This document shows positions 26,016 to 34,509 of a DNA stretch of 64,000 nt, in pieces. The notes below the pieces were generated by a model. That model was given only the letters and a program-made list of their open reading frames with translations. It was not told the DNA's origin and did no database searches. Positions within the stretch are counted from its first letter, which is position 1, and each line of letters starts with the position of its first letter. Source of the DNA: Bifidobacterium sp. N4G05 (GTDB lineage: Bacteria > Actinomycetota > Actinomycetes > Actinomycetales > Bifidobacteriaceae); the NCBI RefSeq assembly GCF_002742445.1, contig NZ_NJNQ01000006.1, forward strand, positions 1-64,000, read 5' to 3'. A program made the position numbers and the translations under genes.

Positions 26016-26048
26016 AGACCGCCGTCCGAACGAATCGGGCGACGGTCT
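26016..26048 (-). terminator. Terminator of ilvC2
   Basis: AGACCGCCGTCCG and CGGGCGACGGTCT form the stem; on the minus strand TTTTGCG follows. It lies 43 bp after the ilvC2 stop codon. Confidence 0.8.
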
Positions 26049-26090
26049 TAATACTTCAGATTCCGGCTCTCAGCTCGAAATCAGGCGAAA

Positions 26091-27143
26091 TCACTGAACC
26101 TGGGTACGGGCGATCTTGCCGTTGAAGGACTCGGCCATATCGGCATCGGCGTCCACCTGGTTGTTCCAGGAGAACATGGCACGCAGCTTCGGGCCAACGG
26201 TCTCCAGGTGCGGGTGGCTGTACTCTTCCTGCAGCTCCTTGAACTTCGGAGCGCCAGCGGCCTGATCATCCATGAACTCCTTGGCGAAGGAGCCATCCTG
26301 AATGCGCTTGAGCTGGTACTGCATGCGCTTCTTGGTCTCTTCGGTGATGACGGTGGAGGTGTAATCGCCGTACTGGGCGGTGTCAGAGCAGGACCAGCGA
26401 GCCTTGTTCAGGCCGCCTTCGTTGGCCAGATCAACCAGCATCTTCAGCTCGTGGAACACTTCGAAGTAGGCGATCTCCGGCTGGTAGCCAGCCTCGGTCA
26501 GCACGTCGAAGCCCAAGTCGCACAAGTGGTTGATGCCACCCATGAGCACGTCCTGCTCGCCGAACAGATCGGTCTCGGTCTCCTCGGTGAAGGTGGTCTT
26601 GATGGCGCCTGCACGCAGAGCGCCCAGAGCCTTGGCGTAAGCCAGGCACAGCGGCCAGGTCTTGCCATCCGGATCCTGCTCCACGGCCACGACGACCGGA
26701 ACACCACGGCCGGCTGCATACTCACGACGAACGATGTGGCCCGGGCCCTTCGGAGCGACCATGAAGATCGGGTGGTCCTCGGACGGCTTGATGTAGCCGT
26801 AGTGGATGTTGAAACCGTGGGCGAAAGCCAGAGCAGCACCCGGCTTCAGGTTCGGCTCAACCTCTTCCTTGTACACCTTGGCCTGGTACTGGTCAGGCAG
26901 CAGGATCATGACCACGTCGGCTTCGGCAACGGCCTCGCCGACCGGCTTGACTTCCAGGCCCTGCTCCTTGGCGTAATCCACGGACTTGGAGGTCGGACGC
27001 AGACCAACGACGACGTCCACACCGGAATCGCGCAGGTTCAGCGCATGAGCGTGACCCTGGGAACCGTAACCGAGGATGGCCACCTTCTTGCCTTCGAACA
27101 CAGACAGATCGGCGTCCTTTTCGTACCAGATAGTTGCTGCCAT
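26091..27143 (-). CDS. ilvC: Ketol-acid reductoisomerase, copy 2
   Basis: A 350-residue class I enzyme very similar to the copy at 24591, with the same [21 protein letters not shown] site, [25 protein letters not shown] and [10 protein letters not shown] blocks. Differences cluster in surface helices (for example [15 protein letters not shown] versus [15 protein letters not shown]). AAAAGGAGCGCC precedes the ATG at 27143; the open frame extends to 27287 through a structured leader and is not used. The two genes are convergent and long enough to recombine as an inverted repeat. Which copy is the main biosynthetic enzyme cannot be told. Confidence 0.94.
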   Translation of the reverse strand: MAATIWYEKDADLSVFEGKKVAILGYGSQGHAHALNLRDSGVDVVVGLRPTSKSVDYAKEQGLEVKPVGEAVAEADVVMILLPDQYQAKVYKEEVEPNLKPGAALAFAHGFNIHYGYIKPSEDHPIFMVAPKGPGHIVRREYAAGRGVPVVVAVEQDPDGKTWPLCLAYAKALGALRAGAIKTTFTEETETDLFGEQDVLMGGINHLCDLGFDVLTEAGYQPEIAYFEVFHELKMLVDLANEGGLNKARWSCSDTAQYGDYTSTVITEETKKRMQYQLKRIQDGSFAKEFMDDQAAGAPKFKELQEEYSHPHLETVGPKLRAMFSWNNQVDADADMAESFNGKIARTQVQ

Positions 27144-27380
27144 GATTGGCGCTCCTTTTATTTTTTCTATCGCTTCGGGATCGTACTTTTCCCGAAAAAT
27201 CTTTCGATTTCTGTTACTTGTTCGGTTGTTGCAACGGCTTGTGATTCCTAGGATGTTACTCCCCCCGGATTGTGTCCGAGGAATCACACCGCCTCTCCTG
27301 CGGAACTGTTCTAGTCCCGTTTTCTTTATATTGGTTGCTGACGTTCACATAGTGGTTATGTTTTGCGTCAAACGCTTTTT
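27144..27380 (-). promoter_or_regulatory. Structured 5' leader of ilvC2
   Basis: On the transcript GTGATTCCT (27281-27289) pairs with AGGAATCAC (27241-27249) around a C/G-rich loop that holds CGGACACAATCCG. A second stem TTCGGG/CCCGAA follows near 27171-27196. A -35-like TTGACG lies at about 27365. The layout suggests leader-mediated control, but I cannot name the mechanism. Confidence 0.45.
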
Positions 27381-27427
27381 GTGAGGGCTTCGGGCGATTC
27401 CACCCGAGCACCGCCCGAAGCCCTCAC
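27381..27427. terminator. Long stem after the MHS transporter gene
   Basis: GTGAGGGCTTCGGGC pairs perfectly with GCCCGAAGCCCTCAC. It begins six bases after the transporter's stop codon. The downstream U-run on the minus strand is missing, so its strength as a terminator is uncertain. Confidence 0.65.
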
Positions 27428-27432
27428 GGACA

Positions 27433-28782
27433 TCACTTGGCGAAATCGACGTCCTTGGTTTCCTTGCAGCTCAGCACCGCAACAAGGCAGCACACGGCCA
27501 TCACGCCGAGGTACAGACCGACGGAGTGCACACCCCAGTGGTGGGACAGCCAAGTGGCGATGGTCGGCACGAATGCCGCGCCGACGATGGCGGCCAGGTT
27601 GTAGCCGATGCCGGAGCCGGAATAACGCACGTTGGCGTCGAACAGCTCCGGCAGGAACGCGCCGATCGGACCGAATGCGGTGCCCATCAACGCGAAGCCG
27701 ATGCACAGGAACAGCAGGTTGGCGGCGAAGTTACGCTGGCCGACGACCGACGGATCAAGCAGGAACGGGAAGAGCAGCGCGAATGCCACGAGGCAGCAGG
27801 ACGAGATGACGATCACGCGCTTGCGGCCAAATTTATCGGCGTTCACGCAGGAAATGACAATGAACGCGGCGAACACGCAGATGGCGAGCATCAGCATGAG
27901 CAGGTATTCACGATTGGTGAAACCAAGATTACCGCCGCCCTGTTCGATAGTCTTGGTGCCCCAAGCGAGGGACCAGGTTGCCAGCGTGTAGAACAGCGTG
28001 TAGGTGACGGCCACCAAGAACGTGGCTTGGATGACTTCCTTCCAGCTCTTCTTGAACACTTCGGTCAGCGGGGACTTGACGACCTTCTTCTGTTCCTGGG
28101 CCATGCGGAAGATCGGAGTCTCCTCCATCTGCACGCGCACCACAAGACCGACGATCACCAGCACTGCGGACAGCAGGAACGGCACACGCCAACCCCATGC
28201 CAGCATCGCATCGTTATCGTTGAACGTTTCCAACAGGAAGTAGGTGCCGTTCGACAGGAAGAAACCGATCGGGGCGCCCAATTCCGGGAAGGAGCCATAC
28301 AGCGCACGCTTGTCTTCCGGAGCGTTCTCGGTGGCTACCAAAGCGGCACCCGACCATTCGCCGCCCAAACCGATGCCCTGCACGAAACGGCACAGGCACA
28401 GCGCGGCGACAGCCACAATGCCCCACTGGTTGTAGGTTGGCAGGCAGCCGATCAGGAACGTGGCGACACCCATGGTCAACAGCGAAACCACCAGTGTGGT
28501 CTTGCGGCCCATGCGGTCGCCGAAATGGCCGAACACCAAGGATCCGAGCGGACGTGCGATGAACGCGATGGCGAAGGTCAGCAGGCTGGCTAGCAGCGCG
28601 ACGGTCGGATTGGTGGTGTCTCCGAAGAACACCTTCGGGAAATAGTTCGCAGCGGCGGTGCCGTATGCGTAAAAGTCGTAGAACTCGATGGCGGTGCCGA
28701 CCATGGAAGCGGCGATCACGGTTTTCACCGAATCGCGCACCATTGCCTGCGCTTTACCAGCGGCTGCTTCGACTGCACTCAT
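27433..28782 (-). CDS. MFS transporter, metabolite:H+ symporter (MHS) family
   Basis: A 449-residue, twelve-helix symporter. TAIEFYDFYAYGTAAA in helix 1, ARPLGSLVFGHFGDRMGRKTTL in loop 2-3 and LGGEWSGAALVATENAP in helix 5 are hallmarks of the MHS family (ProP, ShiA, KgtP), whose members import betaine, shikimate, dicarboxylates or related acids. Substrate is not predictable from these motifs. The ATG at 28782 has AGGAG upstream. A leader peptide with three successive Ile codons plus a terminator precede it, which argues for a substrate linked to branched-chain amino acids or their keto acids. Confidence 0.85.
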   Translation of the reverse strand: MSAVEAAAGKAQAMVRDSVKTVIAASMVGTAIEFYDFYAYGTAAANYFPKVFFGDTTNPTVALLASLLTFAIAFIARPLGSLVFGHFGDRMGRKTTLVVSLLTMGVATFLIGCLPTYNQWGIVAVAALCLCRFVQGIGLGGEWSGAALVATENAPEDKRALYGSFPELGAPIGFFLSNGTYFLLETFNDNDAMLAWGWRVPFLLSAVLVIVGLVVRVQMEETPIFRMAQEQKKVVKSPLTEVFKKSWKEVIQATFLVAVTYTLFYTLATWSLAWGTKTIEQGGGNLGFTNREYLLMLMLAICVFAAFIVISCVNADKFGRKRVIVISSCCLVAFALLFPFLLDPSVVGQRNFAANLLFLCIGFALMGTAFGPIGAFLPELFDANVRYSGSGIGYNLAAIVGAAFVPTIATWLSHHWGVHSVGLYLGVMAVCCLVAVLSCKETKDVDFAK

Positions 28783-28900
28783 TGGATTACTCCTGTTACG
28801 TCTGTCATGTGCTACCGGCTCCCAGCATGCGCCGATAACGTCTTCTTCTGTTCTCTTGTTGCAGTCTTCATTTCGTTGCCTTACGCCTTGTGGGCGGCAA

Positions 28901-29010
28901 CAAAAAGGCCCCGCAGTATGCAGGGCCATCAACGTGTGTGTTTTGCGCGCCTCAAACCCTGCCTCCGTTGGCGAGGGATTGAAGCTGCATTGCTCGAATC
29001 AGTCCGCCAA
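28901..29010 (-). promoter_or_regulatory. Branched-chain amino acid-type attenuator
   Basis: On the transcript, region 1 TTGGCG (29010-29005, the last codons of the leader peptide) can pair with region 2 CGCCAA (28973-28968). Region 2 also holds GGCAGGG (28963-28957), which can pair with CCCTGC of region 3. Regions 3 and 4, GGCCCTGC (28927-28920) and GCGGGGCC (28914-28907), form a terminator stem followed by TTTTTG. A ribosome stalled on the Ile codons would free region 2 to pair with 3 and allow read-through into the transporter. Confidence 0.75.
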
Positions 29011-29067
29011 CGAAAGCGGAATAATAATTCGTGCGGACAGCAATGCGCGTGCAACCATTCCGTTCAT
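28999..29067 (-). CDS. Leader peptide, Ile/Leu/Val-rich, 22 residues
   Basis: A tiny open frame starting MNGMVARALLSARIII and ending PLSLAD before TGA. GGAGG lies nine bases upstream of the ATG, a very strong site for so short a frame. Of 22 residues, eight are Ile, Leu or Val, with three consecutive ATT codons, a pattern seen in ilv leader peptides. Its last codons form one arm of the attenuator. It lies 216 bp before the MHS transporter and would make transporter expression depend on charged tRNA-Ile. It is not expected to have a function as a protein. Confidence 0.75.
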   Translation of the reverse strand: MNGMVARALLSARIIIPLSLAD

Positions 29068-29137
29068 CGTGGCGAACCTCCTTTCGCAAAGTCTTGTATT
29101 CGGCGGGCGATCCGCTCGAACTAAGCCGTAAAGATAA

Positions 29138-29184
29138 GCGCGTCCACATACCCTTTCTACTAAAGGTTCACTATGTGGACGCGC
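29138..29184 (-). terminator. Terminator of the sucrose-locus MFS gene
   Basis: GCGCGTCCACATA and TATGTGGACGCGC form a perfect 13-bp stem after the transporter stop. On the minus strand it is followed by TTATCTTTA. It separates this gene from the leader peptide unit. Confidence 0.75.
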
Positions 29185-29232
29185 AATTTTGAATTTGATA
29201 TTCGTTTTTCGGATTATCTCAGATCATCCAAA

Positions 29233-30834
29233 TCATTTCAGCAGCAACGTCAGCACGCCCGCAACAGCCATGCAACCGGCGGCAACAGCGAAAATCAGCA
29301 GATATTCGCCAGTCACCGCAATCGCAATCGCGCAAACGACAGCGCCAATCAACGAACCGAACGTATTCGCCAAACTGAACGCGGCCAACGAACGACCAAC
29401 GGAACGCACATCCGGCAACGTCGCAAGATTCAACCCTTGGCTCACGCCGTCGTACACCACATACGCGAAACCTGCAAACAGCGCATACAACGCGACTGCC
29501 ATCGCTCTATCGATCGGCGTCAACGGAAATACTACAGCAACCACAAACAACAGGCAGGCGGCAATCGCGGGAATACGGGAATCCTTGAAAGCGCGGGCGA
29601 TACGACCAAGCAGAAGCGCAGCCAACAGCGATCCGACGAATGCGGCAACGGCCATCACCGACATAACCGCAGCCGCTCCGGACAAACCAAACATGGCGAC
29701 CTGCGAAACATCACCCAAGCCATCCTGCGCAAGATACCACTGGTAAATCGCAATGCCGGAAGTGGCTGCGATGGCAAACATGCGCGCGGCAAACGCAATG
29801 AAGAACTTCGGAGCGCCCTTCGGCGGGCGATACTGCGAAAAATAATCGCCCTTCTTCACATCCTCCCGAGGCAAATAGCTGCTGGAACCCTCAAACGGCA
29901 ACACCAGCAATGTAGCCACACCAGCCACCACCAGGCACAACGCAAACACCATCATGGCGAAACGCGTGGTGCCATCCCAACCGGAATCGTCAGCGGCCCA
30001 CGTAAGCGAAACGGCCGCGATAATGCCGAACACCTGGCCGAACGCCTGACCAACGCCACGCCACGCGTCCGCACGATCACGGAACTTGTCGGGCACGCGC
30101 TCACCGAAAGCTGCTGCCAGCGGCATCGACACCATCGCATATCCGATCAGCGCGAACAGCCAGAACACGATGACCAACGGCATGAAATCGCATGCGGAAA
30201 GAATCGCCACCGACGTGGCAGTCAGCACCGTGCCGGCGATGATCCACGGGGTACGGCGGCCCAGCGGGCAGTACGAATGGTCGGATCCGACGGAAATCCA
30301 CGCATTCATCAGAAACGTCAGCAGCGTGCCGACGATGCTGAGCAGCGCCAGATCGGTAACGCGGTTGGTGCCGGAAAGACGGCTGATGGTCTGCGGAATG
30401 AGCACGGAGTTGAGCGCGGCCATCGGCGCGGTGAACAGCAGCGCGCCAAGCGCGAAGCCGACGGTGAGGCGATGCACCTGCGGTTTGGTGGGCGTGGTGC
30501 CGTCGGGCGCGGTCATCGGGTCGCGCAGGTCGAGGAACGACGATTCGAGGTTCGGCACGGCCGCGTCAAGATGAGCAAACGCGGTCAGGGGGGAGCCACC
30601 TTCCGTGTTGATGCGGGTCTGCTGCACTTCCGGGCGTTCGTTGGAGGCCTCGGGCACGCGCGGATTCTGCTGTACGGCCAAGCGCTTCAGGGCCGCTTTG
30701 GTCTCTTCGGTCAGCGTTTTTTCGTAATCGGGACGGTCATCGATGCCGGGGCGCACGAACACCTGACCCGGCAGCGGCTGCGGCCGCATTGGAGGCTGCT
30801 GCTCATCTGCATTATGTTGATTGTCTTCAGTCAT
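29233..30834 (-). CDS. MFS sugar transporter of the sucrose locus
   Basis: A 533-residue major facilitator with an unusually long (about 120-residue) polar N-terminal extension, rich in Gln and Pro, before the first helix (LTVGFALGALLFTAPMAALNSVL). About twelve helices follow. The loop SYCPLGRRTPWIIAG matches the GRRTP-type signature of sucrose/oligosaccharide MFS carriers. Together with sucrose phosphorylase and the LacI gene it forms the usual bifidobacterial sucrose cluster, so sucrose is the likely substrate. Start is the ATG at 30834 with only a weak AAGAG site. A decayed DUF624 gene separates it from the phosphorylase. Confidence 0.82.
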   Translation of the reverse strand: MTEDNQHNADEQQPPMRPQPLPGQVFVRPGIDDRPDYEKTLTEETKAALKRLAVQQNPRVPEASNERPEVQQTRINTEGGSPLTAFAHLDAAVPNLESSFLDLRDPMTAPDGTTPTKPQVHRLTVGFALGALLFTAPMAALNSVLIPQTISRLSGTNRVTDLALLSIVGTLLTFLMNAWISVGSDHSYCPLGRRTPWIIAGTVLTATSVAILSACDFMPLVIVFWLFALIGYAMVSMPLAAAFGERVPDKFRDRADAWRGVGQAFGQVFGIIAAVSLTWAADDSGWDGTTRFAMMVFALCLVVAGVATLLVLPFEGSSSYLPREDVKKGDYFSQYRPPKGAPKFFIAFAARMFAIAATSGIAIYQWYLAQDGLGDVSQVAMFGLSGAAAVMSVMAVAAFVGSLLAALLLGRIARAFKDSRIPAIAACLLFVVAVVFPLTPIDRAMAVALYALFAGFAYVVYDGVSQGLNLATLPDVRSVGRSLAAFSLANTFGSLIGAVVCAIAIAVTGEYLLIFAVAAGCMAVAGVLTLLLK

Positions 30835-30939
30835 CTCTTGTTTCTATTCCTGTTTTTCTTGTTTTATATTGTCGCTTCTCGTTCTTGCTTCTATTTCGTT
30901 GCTCGTTTCGAAATGTCACACGAATATTCAGTACATATG

Positions 30940-30983
30940 AAAATCGCCCGGACGCACTGCAACAGTGCATTCGAGCGATTCTT
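30940..30983 (-). terminator. Hairpin upstream of the MFS gene
   Basis: ATCGCCCGGACGCACTG and CAGTGCATTCGAGCGAT form a stem with a short internal mismatch; on the minus strand TTTTC follows. It lies 32 bp past the broken DUF624 gene and likely ended its transcript. Confidence 0.7.
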
Positions 30984-31014
30984 TCGGCGGAATCAACCAT
31001 ATCAATACGTCCTG

Positions 31015-31228
31015 TCAGGCAGCAGAAACATGCGACGGCAAATCCAGTTGTATATCCATGCGCAGCAGTATTGCGGCAACGTGACTCCCCTCAATCACCA
31101 GCACAACCGCCGTCAACAGGAACACAAGCCATGGCAGCAGCGACTGCTTGATATTGCGTATCAAACAGCACGCCCATGATGGTGAAAAACATGTTGTCTT
31201 GATCGAAGAGCTTTGACATCTTTGGCAT
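31015..31228 (-). pseudogene. Truncated, frameshifted DUF624 (YesL-like) gene
   Basis: From the ATG at 31228 the frame reads MPKMSKLFDQDNMFFTIMGV and on to LFD, which lines up with the start of the intact DUF624 protein at 10899 (FSQDNPFNDFMSTVGD). After that the hydrophobic helix continues in another frame (SLLPWLVFLLTAVVLVIEGS), comparable to the family's helix 1 and VTVGAS block. Only ~70 codons remain of about 200. A terminator follows and a palindrome precedes it, so the original transcription unit is still visible. Its loss suggests the sucrose locus once had a DUF624 partner. Confidence 0.5.
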
Positions 31229-31270
31229 ACGCTCACCTTACCCGCTTTTGCTTGGATTTCAGCTGATTCC

Positions 31271-31289
31271 CGGGAAAATTGTTTTCCCG
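31271..31289. promoter_or_regulatory. Palindrome CGGGAAAATTGTTTTCCCG
   Basis: A 19-bp almost perfect palindrome between the phosphorylase terminator and the DUF624 remnant. Related pieces (TTCCCGGG, TCGGGAAAA-like) lie on both sides. It could be an operator of the lost unit or a hairpin. Confidence 0.4.
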
Positions 31290-31321
31290 ATAAGACGATT
31301 TCTCGGAAAAACGAAAATGCG

Positions 31322-31362
31322 AATCGTCCTTCCTGAAGGAGAGGTGACAGGAAGGACGATTA
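31322..31362 (-). terminator. Terminator of sucrose phosphorylase
   Basis: AATCGTCCTTCCTG and CAGGAAGGACGATT form a perfect 14-bp stem 24 bp after the stop codon. On the minus strand CGCATTTTCGTTTTTCC follows. Confidence 0.82.
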
Positions 31363-31385
31363 CAGATTTATGGATTTATGCGCGG

Positions 31386-32900
31386 TCAGGCCGCGACCGG
31401 CGGATTGGCGATCAGATCGTCCGTGCGGTGCTCACCGGCGGCATCACGCCATTCGAGCGTGGCGACGGACGCGGTGTTCTCCACACCAAGACCACGGCCC
31501 GGCTCAAACGTGAGCGTAGCCTGAGTGGTCGTGCCCTTCCATGTGAAGCTGATGGACGTGTCACCGTCGGCGCTGTACGAAAAGGTGCCGTCGAATGCAT
31601 CAAGCTCATTGCGGAACTTAGCGAGCGCATTCAACGCCTTCACTACCGGACGCTGCAGATTCTCGTCGATCTCAGCAGTGGAATAGTAATGGCGATTGAT
31701 ATCGCGGCCATTATTGGTCTTGCGCAGCAACTCCATGTCGTTCTTGCCGGCAAGCGCGCCAACATAGTAGACCTGCGGAACGCCTGGCAGGAAGAACTGC
31801 ACCGCGCGGGCTGCGATGTAGTGCTGGTCGTTGCATCCTAGCGCCGAATAGTAGGTGCTGTTGACCTGATACAGATCAAGATTGGACGCGGCAGCGCCGG
31901 TAGCGGCCTGCGATTCGCCGTGCGTGTTGGCGTGAATGGTGTTGACGAGATTGTCAACGTCCTCATCCGGCACGAGCCCCTTGAGCGAACGATCCAACTG
32001 GTCGGAACCAATATCGATCACTCCGATGCCATCATGCGTATCGAGTACGGTGACGGCATTGTTCGGACGGATGTCGGTCCAATGCGCGACCGGCTCAACG
32101 TGACCGGTATTCAACGAATGCAGCAACAGCGGCGGAAGCGCGAAATCGTAGACGCGATCGACCTTCGATGCAATCTCAACCTGCTTCTTGTAGTAGGAAT
32201 GCACTTCGATGAGGATTTCCAAGCCGCGCTTGACACCCTCTTCACGCAGGCGGGAGATGAGCTTGAACGTCTTCGGAGTCATGAAGCAGCTCGTGCCAGC
32301 TTCCTTAGCGCCGTAGCCGACGGCGTCGAGACGAATGTAGCTGACGTGAGATGCAGCCATCTGATCGAAAATCGACATCAGATATTCCCAACCCTTGTCG
32401 GAATCGGTGTCAATATCAACCTGCTGCGGAGTGAAGCTGACCCAGACCAGGCGGGTCTTGCCGGCGAACTTGTAGTGGGTGAACGGCAGGCCCGGGCGCG
32501 GACGGTAGATGCCGGCCAGATCCTCTTCGGTTGCGCCGTCCGGAAAGACGGAGCTCATGGTCAGGAACATCGGGTAATACTCGGATTCCTCACCCTTTTC
32601 AAGCACGTCTTGGAACTGCTTGGATTCCCAGCTCATGTGGTTGACGATGGCGTCGACCATGACGTCGTGGGTCTTGGAAAGTTCGGCAACGTCATCCCAG
32701 CTGCCGAGGCGCGGATCCACCTTGGTATGGTCGATCGGATCGAAGCCTGCATCCGCGCCATCGAATGGAGTGAAGAACGGCAGGATATGCACGCCGTCAT
32801 ACACGCCGTCGAAGCGGGTGCGCAGGATGTCGGTCATCGAGCTAAGAGTGCCATCGCCGAGACGATCGGCGTAAGTGATGAGTTGCACTCTGTTTTTCAT
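31386..32900 (-). CDS. Sucrose phosphorylase (GH13_18)
   Basis: A 504-residue cytoplasmic enzyme that converts sucrose and phosphate to alpha-glucose 1-phosphate and fructose, saving ATP in the bifid shunt. The sequence is nearly that of the structurally known B. adolescentis enzyme. MKNRVQLITYADRLGDGTL opens it, SYIRLDAVGYG holds nucleophile Asp192, ILIEVHSYY the acid/base Glu232, and LDTHDGIGVID the stabiliser Asp290. GGAGGTCCC precedes the ATG. A perfect CGAACCGGTTCG operator lies 90 bp upstream, so the neighbouring LacI regulator very likely controls it. Confidence 0.96.
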   Translation of the reverse strand: MKNRVQLITYADRLGDGTLSSMTDILRTRFDGVYDGVHILPFFTPFDGADAGFDPIDHTKVDPRLGSWDDVAELSKTHDVMVDAIVNHMSWESKQFQDVLEKGEESEYYPMFLTMSSVFPDGATEEDLAGIYRPRPGLPFTHYKFAGKTRLVWVSFTPQQVDIDTDSDKGWEYLMSIFDQMAASHVSYIRLDAVGYGAKEAGTSCFMTPKTFKLISRLREEGVKRGLEILIEVHSYYKKQVEIASKVDRVYDFALPPLLLHSLNTGHVEPVAHWTDIRPNNAVTVLDTHDGIGVIDIGSDQLDRSLKGLVPDEDVDNLVNTIHANTHGESQAATGAAASNLDLYQVNSTYYSALGCNDQHYIAARAVQFFLPGVPQVYYVGALAGKNDMELLRKTNNGRDINRHYYSTAEIDENLQRPVVKALNALAKFRNELDAFDGTFSYSADGDTSISFTWKGTTTQATLTFEPGRGLGVENTASVATLEWRDAAGEHRTDDLIANPPVAA

Positions 32901-32986
32901 GGGACCTCCCTTGGCTCATGGGCGCGGGTGCAATTTGCGTGCGCATCTGCCTGTTTGTTGTTTACGTATTTGCATACTCACGTATG

Positions 32987-33067
32987 TATCGAACCGGTTC
33001 GATATTACCTCGAAAGGGACGTCAATGTCCAGTCGCGCAGTGAAATGCGCGTGTCGAACCGGTTTGA
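32987..33067. promoter_or_regulatory. LacI operators upstream of sucrose phosphorylase
   Basis: TATCGAACCGGTTCGATA (32987-33004) is a perfect 18-bp palindrome, and TCGAACCGGTTTGA (33054-33067) is a close second copy 65 bp away. They are the expected sites for the LacI protein encoded at 33290-34375. Confidence 0.78.
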
Positions 33068-33105
33068 TGCGGTGTTCTATGCAGCTAGCCTGTCCGACTC
33101 CAATG

Positions 33106-33178
33106 TGTCCGATTCTGCAGAATCGGACACACGGAACACTTTTCGGAACTCAGACGTCCGATTCAGCAGAATCGGACA
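33106..33178. repeat. Palindrome array, 2 copies, 49-bp period
   Basis: Copies start at 33106 and 33155; this is one of the only two arrays off the 51-bp period. A half copy (TGTCCGACTCC) lies at 33091. The array separates the sucrose operators from the 3' end of the LacI gene. Confidence 0.85.
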
Positions 33179-33289
33179 CATATGCACAAGTCGGATGATG
33201 AGCACGACTATCGACGGGCGTCCGCTGGTTGTGAACGCCGCTGAAATCGATGCGATACACACCGGGCACACGCATGAAGACGCGCATCA

Positions 33290-34375
33290 TCAACGCGTGG
33301 TATCGCCTGGCACCAACGTGATGGGAATAAGCACGTTCGGCTCGAATGGCTTGGGCTTGTTCTTGCGCGAGGCGTTGGCTGCGGCCGCTTCCTCATTAGC
33401 GATCGCCTGCACCACATGGGCGGCGGCTGACTGCGCAATCGCCGAGAAATCCTGCGCGACCGCAGTCAGCTTCATGCCGGCCAAATCAGTCAAATATGTG
33501 CCATCGTAGGCGACGACCTGCAACTCACCTGGAATCGAAATTCCGCGACCCAACGCCTCGCGCACGCAGAAAGCCGCACCAATATCGGAACTGACCACAG
33601 CATCGACGCCTTCGGTCGCCACCCCGTCGAGCGCCTTGTCGACCGCGCGATGATAACCGGCGAAATCCATCACCTCACCAGCCTCGATATACTCATATTT
33701 CACGCCCGCGGCAGTCAATTCCTGCTCCAACGTGAGGTAGTAGCGCACCGTCGGGAACGTGGTCTTTCCTAAATCGAACGACCCCTCCCCAACTTCACCA
33801 CGCGCCGCCAAATCGAAGAACTGGTCTCGTGGGCCGCCAATCATCACCACATGACGCGCGCCGCTGCGAATCAGCATCTGCGAAATCAGCCGACCACCCT
33901 GCTCGTGGTCGGATCCGACCGACGAAATACCGTCTCCAAGCACGCGGTCGAACGCGACGATCGGACGGTGAATCGACGTCCAATAATCACCGGGATGCGA
34001 GGTGTGCGCACACATGACGATGCCGTCCATCATGTGCCTGCGCAGCATGTCGACATATTGAATTTCGCCGTCCGCCTCATCCGCGGTGGAGCACAGCATA
34101 GTGCGCAGTCCTTGCGCGGCGAGCGCATGCTGCAGATGTGCGGTAAACGTTGCAAAGAACGGGTGGCGGATGGTGGGCACGATGACGCCGACCAGATTCG
34201 TGCGATCGTGGTACAGGTTGCGCGCAAGCTCGTTCGGTACATAATTGAGGGCTTGCATGGCCTTACGCACACGGTCGCGCATATCGCTGGATACGTATCC
34301 GGTGCCGTTCACCACCAGCGAGACAGTGCTCAGGGACACCCCGGCCTTCTTCGCCACATCGCGCATGCCGACCAT
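33290..34375 (-). CDS. LacI-family regulator of the sucrose locus
   Basis: A 361-residue repressor. GMRDVAKKAGVSLSTVSLVVNG at the N-terminus is the helix-turn-helix, MQALNYVPNELARNL the hinge helix, and a sugar-binding-like effector domain follows (NLVGVIVPTIRHPFFATFT, GARHVVMIGGPRDQFF, AVVSSDIGAAFCVREAL). The ATG at 34375 has GAGGAGGG seven bases upstream; the frame is open to 34432 without a site. Operators of the CGAACCGGTTCG type lie upstream of both this gene and sucrose phosphorylase. The effector is probably sucrose or fructose (inference). Confidence 0.88.
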   Translation of the reverse strand: MVGMRDVAKKAGVSLSTVSLVVNGTGYVSSDMRDRVRKAMQALNYVPNELARNLYHDRTNLVGVIVPTIRHPFFATFTAHLQHALAAQGLRTMLCSTADEADGEIQYVDMLRRHMMDGIVMCAHTSHPGDYWTSIHRPIVAFDRVLGDGISSVGSDHEQGGRLISQMLIRSGARHVVMIGGPRDQFFDLAARGEVGEGSFDLGKTTFPTVRYYLTLEQELTAAGVKYEYIEAGEVMDFAGYHRAVDKALDGVATEGVDAVVSSDIGAAFCVREALGRGISIPGELQVVAYDGTYLTDLAGMKLTAVAQDFSAIAQSAAAHVVQAIANEEAAAANASRKNKPKPFEPNVLIPITLVPGDTTR

Positions 34376-34495
34376 GATCGTACCCTCCTCATCGTGCGCT
34401 GCCTTTCGCACTTTATTTAGCTTTCGTCGCATTTATCGCACTTCCGCACGTCGCAGATACGATTTTTTGAGATATTGCAACCATTTTACATACTC

Positions 34496-34509
34496 TCGAA
34501 CCCGTTCGA
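34496..34509. promoter_or_regulatory. Operator upstream of the sucrose LacI gene
   Basis: TCGAACCCGTTCGA differs from the perfect site at 32990 in one base and lies ~120 bp before the LacI start codon, indicating autoregulation. Confidence 0.68.
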
